From assembly GCA_021781495.1 (NCBI GenBank), contig JAJXWS010000016.1, positions 1 to 49,211 of the forward strand: a stretch of DNA of 49,211 nt. The letters are read 5' to 3'. Source of the stretch: Acidobacteriota bacterium (GTDB taxonomy: Bacteria; Acidobacteriota; Terriglobia; Terriglobales; Acidobacteriaceae). Within the stretch, counting starts at the first letter, position 1. Each line of letters opens with the position of its first letter. Positions 25,780 to 33,917 of the stretch are shown here, piece after piece. A program made the position numbers and the translations under genes. The notes below the pieces were generated by a model. It searched no databases. It was not told the origin of the DNA and worked only from the letters and a program-made list of their open reading frames with translations.

Positions 25780-25824
25780 CAGGCCAACACGCCGCTCACT
25801 GGCAAGGAAAGGGAAGACTAAAAC

Positions 25825-26565
25825 GTGGCAGGTATCTTGTTTATCATCTCGGCGCCCTCCGGTTCCGGCAAAAGCACGCTGGTGGGTGAGCTGCGCAAGC
25901 AGGTCACCGGTGTGGACTTTTCCATATCCTGGACGACCCGCCCCCCGCGCGGCTCGGAGGAGCACGGACGGGAGTACTACTTCACCAACCGCGAAGAGTT
26001 TGAACGGATGCGGGATGAAGGCAAGTTTCTGGAGTACGCCGAGGTCTTTGGGAACTACTACGGAACAGCCAGACACTCGCTGGAGGATGCGCGACGCCAG
26101 GGACATGACCTGCTGCTCGACATCGATGTGCAGGGGGCTGACCAGGTACGCAAGACTATGCCCGAGGCGGTGAGTATCTTTGTTATGCCTCCCACGCCCA
26201 AGGTGCTGCGCACCCGCCTGCGGAATCGCAGCCGCGCGGAGGGCCAGGTAAATGAGGCGGAGCTCTACCGGCGCCTGAGCGAAGCCAGCAAAGAAATTGA
26301 GAATTATCGGGATTACGGCTATATTTTGGTCAACGACATCCTGGACCGTACGGTGGCGCAGTTGGAGGCCATTGTGCTCGCCGAGCGGTTTTACCGGAAC
26401 GGCGAGCCAATTGCGTACCGTTCCAGCAGGGTGTTGGAGGTGGCCGCCGCCTGCAGGCTTGCAAATTCGCGGGATCGGCTGAAGCCGGTGCTCGAAGCAT
26501 TTGGAATTGATGGGGTGTCTGGCCAGCAACAGCTTCCCTTTGGAGACGAATCTGATGAGGATTGA
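25825..26565 (+). CDS. gmk: Guanylate kinase
   Basis: A 246-residue kinase converting GMP to GDP with ATP. The P-loop ISAPSGSGKSTL is at residues about 8-19, followed by SWTTRPPRGSEEHGREYYFTNREEFE (GMP-binding region) and the Asp of DIDVQGADQVRK. The lid-type RLRNRSRAEGQVNEAELYRRL and VNDILDRTVAQL follow. The usual length is about 205. Here about 40 extra C-terminal residues (after the YRNGEP region) are present and overlap the start of rpoZ by 11 nt. GTG start at 25825, with AAGGGAAG 9-16 nt upstream. Confidence 0.96.
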   Translation: MAGILFIISAPSGSGKSTLVGELRKQVTGVDFSISWTTRPPRGSEEHGREYYFTNREEFERMRDEGKFLEYAEVFGNYYGTARHSLEDARRQGHDLLLDIDVQGADQVRKTMPEAVSIFVMPPTPKVLRTRLRNRSRAEGQVNEAELYRRLSEASKEIENYRDYGYILVNDILDRTVAQLEAIVLAERFYRNGEPIAYRSSRVLEVAAACRLANSRDRLKPVLEAFGIDGVSGQQQLPFGDESDED

Positions 26566-26785
26566 AACCCAGTTTGATTCGAACTATCGCAAGGTTCTGG
26601 TAGCGGCGCGTCGCGCGCGGCAGTTGCAGAGCGGTTCCGCGGCGCTGATCGCCAGCCGCTCCAACAAAGCCTGCCGGATTGCGCAGGATGAGATTGACGC
26701 CGGAAAGATCGCGTACGTCAAGGGCGACGTCCCGGTGCAGAAGCCGCTGGTGGAAGATCGCGGGATTCCGATTCTCTCGCATTGA
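26555..26785 (+). CDS. rpoZ: RNA polymerase omega subunit
   Basis: A 76-residue small subunit that aids assembly of the RNA polymerase beta' subunit and ppGpp response. The sequence includes NYRKVLVAARRARQLQSGS, close to the omega core in which the Arg-Ala-Arg-Gln-Leu element is conserved, then RSNKACRIAQDEIDAGKIAY. It starts at ATG 26555 with GGAG at 26542-26545, overlapping the end of gmk. The conserved gmk-rpoZ order supports the call. Short but a confident gene. Confidence 0.88.
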   Translation: MRIETQFDSNYRKVLVAARRARQLQSGSAALIASRSNKACRIAQDEIDAGKIAYVKGDVPVQKPLVEDRGIPILSH

Positions 26786-26821
26786 TCGTCCAGCCGGTTA
26801 CGTAACGGATCAAGACGGTAG

Positions 26822-26870
26822 AGGCGCGGCGGTAGTTCTTCCCCGGAACAGCCGGGAAGAGCACGCGCCT
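26822..26870 (+). terminator. Two-tier hairpin between rpoZ and coaBC
   Basis: AGGCGCG (26822-26828) pairs with CGCGCCT (26864-26870). Inside, TCTTCCCCGG (26837-26846) pairs with CCGGGAAGA (26852-26860) with one bulged C. No U-tract follows, so it may be a processing or attenuation structure rather than an intrinsic terminator. A GTTACGTAAC palindrome lies just upstream. Confidence 0.45.
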
Positions 26871-26895
26871 GCGTTCGTCCGATGCGAATTCAGAC

Positions 26896-26901
26896 TAGAA
26901 T
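26896..26901 (+). promoter_or_regulatory. -10 element for coaBC, leaderless-type start
   Basis: TAGAAT ends 6 nt before the coaBC ATG at 26908, with no Shine-Dalgarno in the intervening bases. Upstream -35 is weak (TTCGTC at 26874-26879). Confidence 0.45.
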
Positions 26902-26907
26902 TTAGAT

Positions 26908-28224
26908 ATGAGAGTAACGGTTGGTGTATCGGGTGGCGTTGCCGCATACAAGGCGGCGGAGTTGGTGCGCGCCCTGCAGAAGCAGGCACTTGAAGTTCAT
27001 GTTGTCATGACCGAGTCCGCTACCCGGTTCATTCAGCCGCTAACCTTTGCAGCGCTCACCGGGCACAAGGTAATCACCAGCCTCTGGGACGAGTCCGGCA
27101 GCGGCGAGAGCGACTATAACCCGGCCGGGGAACAGAGTGGAATTGAGCATATTGCGGAGGCGCAGTGGGCCGATGCTCTGGTGGTTGCGCCCGCAACCGC
27201 GAATATTCTGGCGAAGTTTGCGCACGGGATTGCCGATGATTTTCTGACCACGATGTATCTGGCGACGCAGGCTCAGGTTCTAGTGGCCCCGGCCATGAAC
27301 GTGAACATGTGGGAGCATCCCGCTACGCAAGCGAATGTGGAGGTTTTGCGGCTGCGCGGCGTTCGCGTGATTGAGCCCGGGACCGGCGAGCTCGCATGCG
27401 GCATGGTGGGTGCGGGGCGCATGGCTGAGCCTGACGCGATTGCCGAAGCAGTTTTGAATGCGCTTGGCCGACGCCATGATCTGGCCGGGGAAGTGGTGCT
27501 GGTGACTGCAGGCGGTACCCGCGAGGCGCTTGATCCCGTGCGATTTCTGGGAAATCGTTCGAGCGGCAAGATGGGCTATGCCATTGCCGATGCCGCACAG
27601 AGCCGGGGCGCCAAGGTCATTCTGGTCAGCGGCCCGTCGGCACTGCCACCTCCGCCGCACTGCGAGCTGGTGAAGGTGACGACTGCCGATCAGATGCGCA
27701 CGGCGGTTCTGGAGCACATGAGCGAGGCTACTCTCATCATCAAAGCCGCGGCTGTGGCCGACTATCGCCCCACCAATCCCTCTGGTCAGAAACTCAAGCG
27801 TACTGGGCCAATCACGCTGGAGCTGACCCCGACGGAGGATATTCTTGCCGAGGTCGCACGGCATCGCCGGCCCGGGCAACTGATCATCGGCTTTGCCGCA
27901 GAGACGGAAAACAGCATGGAGAATGGTCGCGCCAAGCTGCTGCGCAAGGGAGCCGATGCAATCGTTGTGAATGATGTATCCGGTGAGGGAGTGGGCATTG
28001 ATGCAGACAATAATGCTGCCACCTTCCTTACTCCATCCACGGCGATTGATCTGCCGGAGATGCCGAAGCGCAAGCTGGCGGACCGCATTCTCGATGAGAT
28101 TCTGACCCTGCGCCGCCCGCGCTCTCTGGTTGTGGAACTGGATGAGACGACGCCGCAGGAGCGCGTCCTCAGCGAGTCGGAGTCACCCGCGAGTCATCGC
28201 AGACATCTGATTGTGGAGGGCTGA
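26908..28224 (+). CDS. coaBC: Bifunctional phosphopantothenoylcysteine decarboxylase / phosphopantothenate-cysteine ligase
   Basis: A 438-residue CoaBC that makes 4'-phosphopantetheine for CoA. The N-terminal flavin-dependent CoaC domain has GVSGGVAAYKAAELVR, the catalytic His in GIEHIAEAQWAD, the APAMNVNMW (PXMNXXMW) motif and the substrate-recognition ACGMVGAGRM. The C-terminal CoaB domain begins TAGGTREALDPVRFLGNRSSGKMG, followed by KAAAVADYRP and GFAAET. About 40 residues after the family end are charged and probably flexible. The start fits a leaderless arrangement. The uracil-DNA glycosylase gene begins 2 nt after the stop, so they are co-transcribed. Confidence 0.96.
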   Translation: MRVTVGVSGGVAAYKAAELVRALQKQALEVHVVMTESATRFIQPLTFAALTGHKVITSLWDESGSGESDYNPAGEQSGIEHIAEAQWADALVVAPATANILAKFAHGIADDFLTTMYLATQAQVLVAPAMNVNMWEHPATQANVEVLRLRGVRVIEPGTGELACGMVGAGRMAEPDAIAEAVLNALGRRHDLAGEVVLVTAGGTREALDPVRFLGNRSSGKMGYAIADAAQSRGAKVILVSGPSALPPPPHCELVKVTTADQMRTAVLEHMSEATLIIKAAAVADYRPTNPSGQKLKRTGPITLELTPTEDILAEVARHRRPGQLIIGFAAETENSMENGRAKLLRKGADAIVVNDVSGEGVGIDADNNAATFLTPSTAIDLPEMPKRKLADRILDEILTLRRPRSLVVELDETTPQERVLSESESPASHRRHLIVEG

Positions 28225-28226
28225 GG

Positions 28227-29135
28227 GTGGCGCAGTCACTTGACCCTCTCACGCAGCAGGCTCTGAGTGCCCGCCTTCGCTTCTATCGAGATCTCGGCCT
28301 GACGGAGTTCTATCGCAGGCCCGTCGATCCGTCGTGGATCGCGCCTGCGGCGGAGATCCAAGTGCCTGCGATAGAGGAAATGCCAGCGGCTGGCGCGCCG
28401 CAGCAAGCAGTAGCGGAGAGGATTGAAGCCGGTGGCGCCGGCTTGTCCCGAACGATTGCAGAAGAACCACCGCAAGCAGAACTTCTTCAGGAGAACACGC
28501 TCATTCCACCACGCAAGGCGATTCCCGCATCTCCTCAGATTGCTGCTGCTGTTCCGCCAGCTGAGCGCGAGCAGGCTCTACAGGCTATTCGCAACGACAT
28601 TGGCGACTGCACGCGGTGTGCGCTGCACAAAGGACGCAACAAGCTGGTGTTCGGCGATGGAAGCCCACTGGCCCGGCTGATGTTTGTGGGCGAGGGGCCG
28701 GGAGCCGATGAAGACGCACAGGGGTTGCCGTTTGTGGGCCGCGCCGGGCAATTGCTCAACAACATGATTGCGGCGATGGGGCTGAAGCGCGAAGAGGTGT
28801 ACATCGCCAACGTGGTGAAGTGCCGTCCGCCGAGCAATCGCACACCTGAGCCGGACGAGGCAAATACGTGCTCCCCGTTTTTATTTCGCCAGATTGATGT
28901 GGTGCGACCGGAGGTGCTGGTTGCACTGGGGGCTACGGCGGCGACCTATCTGCTGGGCCAGCGGCAGCCACTGGCTGGCTTGCGCGGGCGCGTGCATGCG
29001 TTTCGTGGCGCGAAACTCATTGTGACGTATCATCCAGCCTTCCTGTTGCGCGATCCTCGACAGAAGAAAGAGGCGTGGGCCGATTTGCAGATTGCCATGC
29101 GCGAACTGGGGCTGAAGGCGCCAGTCAAGAGTTGA
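28227..29135 (+). CDS. Family 4 uracil-DNA glycosylase with N-terminal extension
   Basis: A 302-residue Fe-S uracil-DNA glycosylase that removes uracil from DNA. The catalytic domain (from about residue 115) has motif A GEGPGADEDAQGLPFVGRAG, motif B YHPAFLLR, and four Cys consistent with the [4Fe-4S] cluster (CTRC, VVKC, NTC). Family members are usually 190-230 residues. Here about 110 residues precede the domain and are Ala/Pro/Glu-rich, with a first segment LDPLTQQALSARLRFYRDLGLTEFYRR that looks folded. The start is GTG 28227, close behind the coaBC stop. It converges with the ROK kinase gene 19 nt downstream. Confidence 0.9.
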   Translation: MAQSLDPLTQQALSARLRFYRDLGLTEFYRRPVDPSWIAPAAEIQVPAIEEMPAAGAPQQAVAERIEAGGAGLSRTIAEEPPQAELLQENTLIPPRKAIPASPQIAAAVPPAEREQALQAIRNDIGDCTRCALHKGRNKLVFGDGSPLARLMFVGEGPGADEDAQGLPFVGRAGQLLNNMIAAMGLKREEVYIANVVKCRPPSNRTPEPDEANTCSPFLFRQIDVVRPEVLVALGATAATYLLGQRQPLAGLRGRVHAFRGAKLIVTYHPAFLLRDPRQKKEAWADLQIAMRELGLKAPVKS

Positions 29136-29154
29136 GCGCAGGGCAGCGCTCGGT

Positions 29155-29916
29155 TCATCTGGGGTCCTGCCAGAGTTTGACGCCGCCGAGGAGACCGGTT
29201 TCGTTGGGAACGATGGTGATGTTCTTGCCGGGGTCGAAATCGATCTTTTTGGCGTTGCCGCCGCCAATGTAAAGGTGATCCCAGTTGAAGAGCTTTTCGG
29301 TCTGGTCGATGGCTTCTTTCAGCAGCTTGTTCCAGCGTTTCTTGCCGAAGCGGTCGAGGCCGCGGCGTCCCAGGTAGTCCTCGTAGGTCATACCCTTGAC
29401 GCGCCAGGGGTGGTGGCCGAGTTCGAGGCCCGGACAGAGGCGGCCGTCCGTGAAGAGGGAACCGCCAAGGCCGGTGCCGAGGGTAAGAGTGAGCTCGACG
29501 CCGACGCCCTTGATGGCTCCGTAGCCCTGCACGGCGGCGTCATTGCAGACGCGCACGGGTTTGCGCCAGAGCTTTTCGAGCTCAGCCTGCAGCGGGAAAC
29601 CTCCGGCCCAGCGGGGGTGAAGGTTAAAGGCGCCGTAGGTCTTGCCGTGTTTGACGATGCCGGGAAATCCGACGGAGACGCGGTCGAATTTACCGAGCAT
29701 GCGGCGCAGCTCATCGAGCTTTTTCAGCACAGCCGCCGGCGTGGGGATTTTTGGCGTGACGATGCGCTGGCGCTCGCTGAGCGGCTTGCCCTCAGTATCA
29801 AGAAGCATGGCCTTGAGGTGGGAGCCTCCGATATCGATGGAGAGCGTGATTGGAGATTGAGGCGACGAGGACGGGCTGGCTGCGGGACTGGGTGTGGTTT
29901 TCGTCTTGGGTGCCAT
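29155..29916 (-). CDS. ROK-family kinase, polyphosphate glucokinase-like
   Basis: A 253-residue sugar kinase. The N-terminal phosphate loop SIDIGGSHLKAMLLD, the VGFPGIVKHG block and LTLGTGLGGSLFTDG are ROK/PPGK features. The segment LELGHHPWRVKGMTYEDYLGRRGLDRFGKKRW resembles the E-x-G-H region of polyphosphate glucokinases (PpgK), and the length (about 250) fits them. The CxCGxxGCxE zinc motif of many ROK sugar kinases is absent, which favours PpgK over generic ROK repressor or hexokinase. A Ser/Pro-rich tail of about 20 residues precedes the domain. Start ATG 29916, 8 nt after TACAAT on the minus strand. Confidence 0.85.
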   Translation of the reverse strand: MAPKTKTTPSPAASPSSSPQSPITLSIDIGGSHLKAMLLDTEGKPLSERQRIVTPKIPTPAAVLKKLDELRRMLGKFDRVSVGFPGIVKHGKTYGAFNLHPRWAGGFPLQAELEKLWRKPVRVCNDAAVQGYGAIKGVGVELTLTLGTGLGGSLFTDGRLCPGLELGHHPWRVKGMTYEDYLGRRGLDRFGKKRWNKLLKEAIDQTEKLFNWDHLYIGGGNAKKIDFDPGKNITIVPNETGLLGGVKLWQDPR

Positions 29917-29924
29917 CAGCAGGA

Positions 29925-29930
29925 ATTGTA
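29925..29930 (-). promoter_or_regulatory. -10 element for ROK kinase
   Basis: TACAAT on the minus strand ends 8 nt before the ATG at 29916, giving a predicted leader of about two nucleotides. No Shine-Dalgarno in between. Confidence 0.42.
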
Positions 29931-30025
29931 CTGCGGAAACCGGGAGTTGCGATGCCAGATCTGGCGTGCAGGGCGGGGCGACTGCGCGGTGTAAGCCGCA
30001 TCCCCTAAACTGGGTGCTGGCCCCG

Positions 30026-32512
30026 ATGCATTCATTTTGTGAAGTTGCCCTGCCCGTGCCCCTTGATCGCGCCTTTACGTACGCGGTGCCGGAGGGCCTG
30101 TGCCCAGAGCGTGGAGCGCGCGTGGTGGCCCCCTTTCGCAATGAAAAGCTGATTGGGGTGGTGACGGCTCTTTCTGACACTGCGCCGGCGGACTTTGAAG
30201 CTCGCCCGCTTGAAGCAGTGCTCGACCCGGAGCCTTTGCTCGGCGAGCATCTGCTGACCCTGGCTGAGTGGATTGCGCAGTACTACCTGGCGCCGCTGGG
30301 CGAGGTATTGCGGGGGATGTTGCCCCTGATGGCGGAGGTGCGCAGCACCGTCTACTACCGCATTACCGATCTGGGGCGCGATGTGCTTGCGGATTGCCTG
30401 GACGGCGACTCTCCCAGGGCGTCTGGCAGGACGGGAAGACGGCGCGGCCTGCTGTCCAAAGAGGAGTACGATGCGGAGCGGCGGGTTCTGGATCGGCTGG
30501 CCGCGGGTGAACCCGTCAAGGTCTCCACGCTGCGCACGGCCACGTCGGCGGGGCTTCCGCTGCTCAACGCCATGGTGCGCAAGAAATGGATTGTGCGCGA
30601 GACTAACGCCACGGAGCGGGATGCACGGCGTATAGAGCGGTTTGCGGTGCTGGTGCCGGAAGCGCGTCTGCCCGCAATGACGCCGAAGCAGCAGGCAATT
30701 CTGGCGGAGCTGGCCGCGTGTGGCGGAGAGCTTCCGCTGGCAGAGCTGCGCCGGCGAGATCTGCCCTCGTCGACGCTGCAGACACTGGTGCGGCGCGGGC
30801 TGGTGCGAATTGAAGAACGGCCCGCGTCGTTTCGCCTTGGGGGACTCGGGACGCGCAATGATCCTTTTCATCTGAATGAGCCACAGACCGAGGCGCTGGC
30901 CTGCATAGCCACGGCGCTGGGAGGATTCAAGCCCTTCCTGCTGCATGGTGTCACCGGTTCGGGCAAGACGGCGGTGTATCTGGCGGCCATGCAGAGAGCC
31001 CTGGACCGCGGGCTTGCCTCGATTTTGCTGGTGCCGGAGATTGGTCTTACGCCGCAGACCGCCGGCCTGCTGGATGCGGCCTTCGGGTCGCGCGTGGCTT
31101 TGCTGCACTCCGCTCTTACGCCGGAGGAGCGCAGCGAGCAGTGGCGGCGCATTCACCGGGGAGAGGCTCCGATTGTGGTGGGAACGCGCTCCGCCATCTT
31201 TGCGCCAGTGCCAAACCTGGGGCTGATCCTGGTGGACGAGGAGCATGACCAGAGCTACAAGCAGGAGGAGACGCCGCGCTACAACGCACGCGATGTGGCG
31301 GTGATGCGCGCCAAGCTGGCGGGTGCAGTGGTGGTGCTGGGCTCGGCCACGCCGTCGCTGGAAAGCTGGCATAACTCCGAGCAGGGCAAGTACACGCGCA
31401 TTGAGATGCGGGATCGCGTCAAGGATCGTCCGTTGCCGCAGGTGGAACTGATCGATATGCGGCGCGAGTTTCAGGAGACGGGACAGGGCCAGCTTTTTTC
31501 CCGCGCCCTGGTGGAGGAGACGCGCCGCACGCTGGAGCGGGGAGAGCAGGCGATCATCCTGCTCAATCGGCGCGGCTATTCCTTTGCGGTGATCTGCCGG
31601 GCCTGCGGTGAGAAGCTGGAGTGCCAGAACTGCGCGATTGCGCTGACCCACCACAAGCCTCCGGCGGAGGATGCGGGACTGGCACGGGAGGGGCAACGGC
31701 TGGAGTGCCACTACTGCGGCTATAAGCGCACGGTGCCGGCGCGATGCCCCAAGTGCGCAAGTGAGCACCTCTACTATCTCGGAGCCGGGTCGCAGCAGGG
31801 CGAGGAGCGGCTTGCGGAGATCTTTCCGGGTGCGCGCATCGGCCGCATGGACCGGGATACGGTGCGGGGACGGCATGACCTGGAGCGGCTGCTGGCCCGG
31901 CTCCACTCGGGCGAAATCAATCTGCTGGTGGGAACGCAGATGATTGCCAAAGGGCACGATATCCACGGCGTTACGCTGGTGGGCGTGGTGGGCTGCGACC
32001 ATGCGCTGTCCATGCCGGACTTCCGCGCGGCGGAGCGCGTCTTTCAACTGATGACGCAGGTTTCCGGCAGGGCGGGGCGCGGCGATCTGCCCGGCCGCGT
32101 GATTGTGCAGACGTACTATCCCGACCACTACGCGATTACGGCTGCCAGTACGCACAACTACGCCGGATTTGTGGAGCGCGAGTTGAAGTACCGCCGCTGG
32201 ATGCACTATCCGCCATTTGGCGTGCTGGCAAACGTGCTGCTGCAGTCAGAGAAGCTGGAAGAGGTGGCCGGCTGGTCGGCAGAGCTGGGCCGATGGTTCC
32301 AGCAGTCGGGGCAGTCCTCCGTGAGGGTGCTTGGCCCGTGCACGGCTCCCATTGCCCGCATCAAGGGCGTCTACCGTTTCCACCTGATTCTGAAGGCTGG
32401 CTCGCGCAGCGCGCTGAACGCAGTGCTGCGCGGCATGCTGGCGCATGCTGAGGGTGCGGGCATTCCGCGCAAGGGAGTTGTGGTGGACGTGGATGCACAG
32501 CGACTGATGTAG
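30026..32512 (+). CDS. priA: Primosomal protein N' (PriA helicase)
   Basis: An 828-residue 3'-5' DNA helicase that reloads the replisome at stalled forks. The N-terminal DNA-binding domain begins MHSFCEVALPVPLDRAFTYAVP. Walker A GVTGSGKT is at about 308-315, and the DEEH box with the PriA-type aromatic-rich loop (DEEHDQSYKQEETPRYNARD) at about 403. Zinc-binding Cys pairs occur in CRACGEKLECQNC and in CHYCGYK and CPKC. MIAKGHDIHGVTLVGVV and QVSGRAGRG are helicase motifs V and VI. ATG 30026 matches the family start; an upstream in-frame extension overlaps the ROK kinase gene and is rejected. A TAAACT box 14 nt upstream could be its -10. Confidence 0.96.
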   Translation: MHSFCEVALPVPLDRAFTYAVPEGLCPERGARVVAPFRNEKLIGVVTALSDTAPADFEARPLEAVLDPEPLLGEHLLTLAEWIAQYYLAPLGEVLRGMLPLMAEVRSTVYYRITDLGRDVLADCLDGDSPRASGRTGRRRGLLSKEEYDAERRVLDRLAAGEPVKVSTLRTATSAGLPLLNAMVRKKWIVRETNATERDARRIERFAVLVPEARLPAMTPKQQAILAELAACGGELPLAELRRRDLPSSTLQTLVRRGLVRIEERPASFRLGGLGTRNDPFHLNEPQTEALACIATALGGFKPFLLHGVTGSGKTAVYLAAMQRALDRGLASILLVPEIGLTPQTAGLLDAAFGSRVALLHSALTPEERSEQWRRIHRGEAPIVVGTRSAIFAPVPNLGLILVDEEHDQSYKQEETPRYNARDVAVMRAKLAGAVVVLGSATPSLESWHNSEQGKYTRIEMRDRVKDRPLPQVELIDMRREFQETGQGQLFSRALVEETRRTLERGEQAIILLNRRGYSFAVICRACGEKLECQNCAIALTHHKPPAEDAGLAREGQRLECHYCGYKRTVPARCPKCASEHLYYLGAGSQQGEERLAEIFPGARIGRMDRDTVRGRHDLERLLARLHSGEINLLVGTQMIAKGHDIHGVTLVGVVGCDHALSMPDFRAAERVFQLMTQVSGRAGRGDLPGRVIVQTYYPDHYAITAASTHNYAGFVERELKYRRWMHYPPFGVLANVLLQSEKLEEVAGWSAELGRWFQQSGQSSVRVLGPCTAPIARIKGVYRFHLILKAGSRSALNAVLRGMLAHAEGAGIPRKGVVVDVDAQRLM

Positions 32513-32563
32513 CCCGCTGCCACGCGGCGTGAGCGCAGGCGGATGTAAGTCGTGTGGACGGTG

Positions 32564-32863
32564 CTACTTGGCCGGAGGGGTGCTGTCGGCCAGGGTATGC
32601 AGCTCCTTGCCGGGCTTGAAGCGGACAGCTTTGCCGGGGGTGATGCTGACCTCAGTGCCGGTGCGGGGATTGCGGCCGATGCCGGTTTTGCGGGCGCGGA
32701 CGCTGAAGACGCCGAAACCACGCAGCTCGATGCGTTCGCCGGCCGTGAGAGCCTGCTTGAGCCCTTCGAAGACTGTGTCGACAGCTGCTTCGGCCTTAGT
32801 GCGGGGCAGGCCCGTGCGCTCGATCACGTGATGGACGATATCCTGTTTAATCAAAGCGGTCAC
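32564..32863 (-). CDS. HU/IHF-family DNA-binding protein
   Basis: A 99-residue nucleoid-associated protein of the HU/IHF family that bends DNA. Features: ALIKQDIVHHVIERTGLPRTKAEAAVDTVFEGLKQAL, ELRGFGVFSVRARKTGIGRNPRTG (the beta-arm flanking Pro of RNPRTG, which intercalates), then VRFKPGKEL. The GTG at 32863 gives the normal N-terminus; upstream in-frame sequence lies in a palindrome-rich stretch and is unlike the family. The C-terminal ADSTPPAK tail is short. A perfect 7-bp inverted repeat lies 23-54 nt upstream of the start. Confidence 0.92.
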   Translation of the reverse strand: MTALIKQDIVHHVIERTGLPRTKAEAAVDTVFEGLKQALTAGERIELRGFGVFSVRARKTGIGRNPRTGTEVSITPGKAVRFKPGKELHTLADSTPPAK

Positions 32864-32885
32864 CTCGCTGGCGCAATTGAATTGA

Positions 32886-32917
32886 CTGTACCACACCGTA
32901 CGAAATTGATGGTACAG
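32886..32917. repeat. Inverted repeat upstream of HU gene
   Basis: CTGTACC (32886-32892) and GGTACAG (32911-32917) are perfect 7-bp arms 18 nt apart. A -10-like TACAGT on the minus strand overlaps the inner arm, so this is a candidate operator for the HU gene or a transcript hairpin. Confidence 0.4.
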
Positions 32918-33145
32918 GATTTGCATTCCGGCCCAAAGATTCCGTCGCATTGCCGGACAGTGCCCTGCGGGAGGGAAAGCGGGGCGCGGGCGGTGGATTT
33001 CCAGGCTGCTCGCCGGGTTGCGGAGGCGGAAAACCGTGGCGTGGTTGTCATCGGCGGCCGCGTTTCGTAAGATGGAGCCTTCGAGCGGTCATTTGATTCC
33101 GCTGGTGAATGCCGGGTACGGCTCAGGACCCGGAACAGGAGAGGC

Positions 33146-33700
33146 ATGTCAATTCAGAGTGACCGTTGGATCCGGGAACAGGCGCTGAACCACAAGATGA
33201 TTGAACCCTTCAGCGAAAAGCAGGTCCGCGAGGGCGTGATTTCGTTTGGGCTTTCTTCCTATGGCTATGATCTTCGAGTCTCCGATGAGTTCAAGATCTT
33301 CACCAATGTGAACAGCGCGATCATCGACCCCAAGGCGTTTGACGAGCGCTCTTTTGTCTCAGTGCAGGCGGACTCGGTCATTATTCCGCCCAACTCCTTT
33401 GCCCTGGCCCGGTCGGTTGAGTACTTCAGGATTCCGCGGGATATTTTGACCATTTGCGTGGGCAAGTCCACCTATGCCCGCTGCGGAATCATTGTGAATG
33501 TAACGCCCTTTGAGCCGGAGTGGGAGGGATTTGTTACCCTCGAAATCTCCAACACGACCCCGCTGCCGGCCAGAGTGTATGCCAACGAAGGCTTGTGCCA
33601 GATCCTGTTCTTCCATTCGAATGAGCCTTGCGAGGTCAGCTACGCGGACCGCAAGGGCAAGTACCAGAAACAGCAGGGCATTGTTCTTCCCAAACTCTGA
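33146..33700 (+). CDS. dcd: dCTP deaminase
   Basis: A 184-residue trimeric deaminase that converts dCTP to dUTP for dTTP synthesis. Family motifs: [71 protein letters not shown] (the Glu in TLE is catalytic), and the substrate-closing tail [13 protein letters not shown]. Length matches the mono-functional bacterial form. Shine-Dalgarno AGGAG at 33137-33141 precedes ATG 33146. No dut or thymidylate gene is adjacent. Confidence 0.96.
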   Translation: MSIQSDRWIREQALNHKMIEPFSEKQVREGVISFGLSSYGYDLRVSDEFKIFTNVNSAIIDPKAFDERSFVSVQADSVIIPPNSFALARSVEYFRIPRDILTICVGKSTYARCGIIVNVTPFEPEWEGFVTLEISNTTPLPARVYANEGLCQILFFHSNEPCEVSYADRKGKYQKQQGIVLPKL

Positions 33701-33917
33701 TTTGCAAGCGATCCAGGCGTGCAATAGGCAGGTCTGGCGAGGCGGCGGTATACGCGTTCCTCTGCGCGGCCAGGGTTCCCGGCGCCAGGGCGGTAATCCG
33801 GGATGCGCGCGCGGAATTCCGGCGCTGGCGGAAGGTATCTTCAAGAGGCTGGCCAGGTATTCTGGAGCGGGCCTAACCCATTCATGTGATTGCGATTCGC
33901 ATGAGTTATGACCCATA

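Noticed and set aside
30032-32206. Minus-strand open frame opposite priA (about 720 codons)
   Set aside because: Reverse frame of a strong coding gene. No family motifs and an unnatural amino acid mix.
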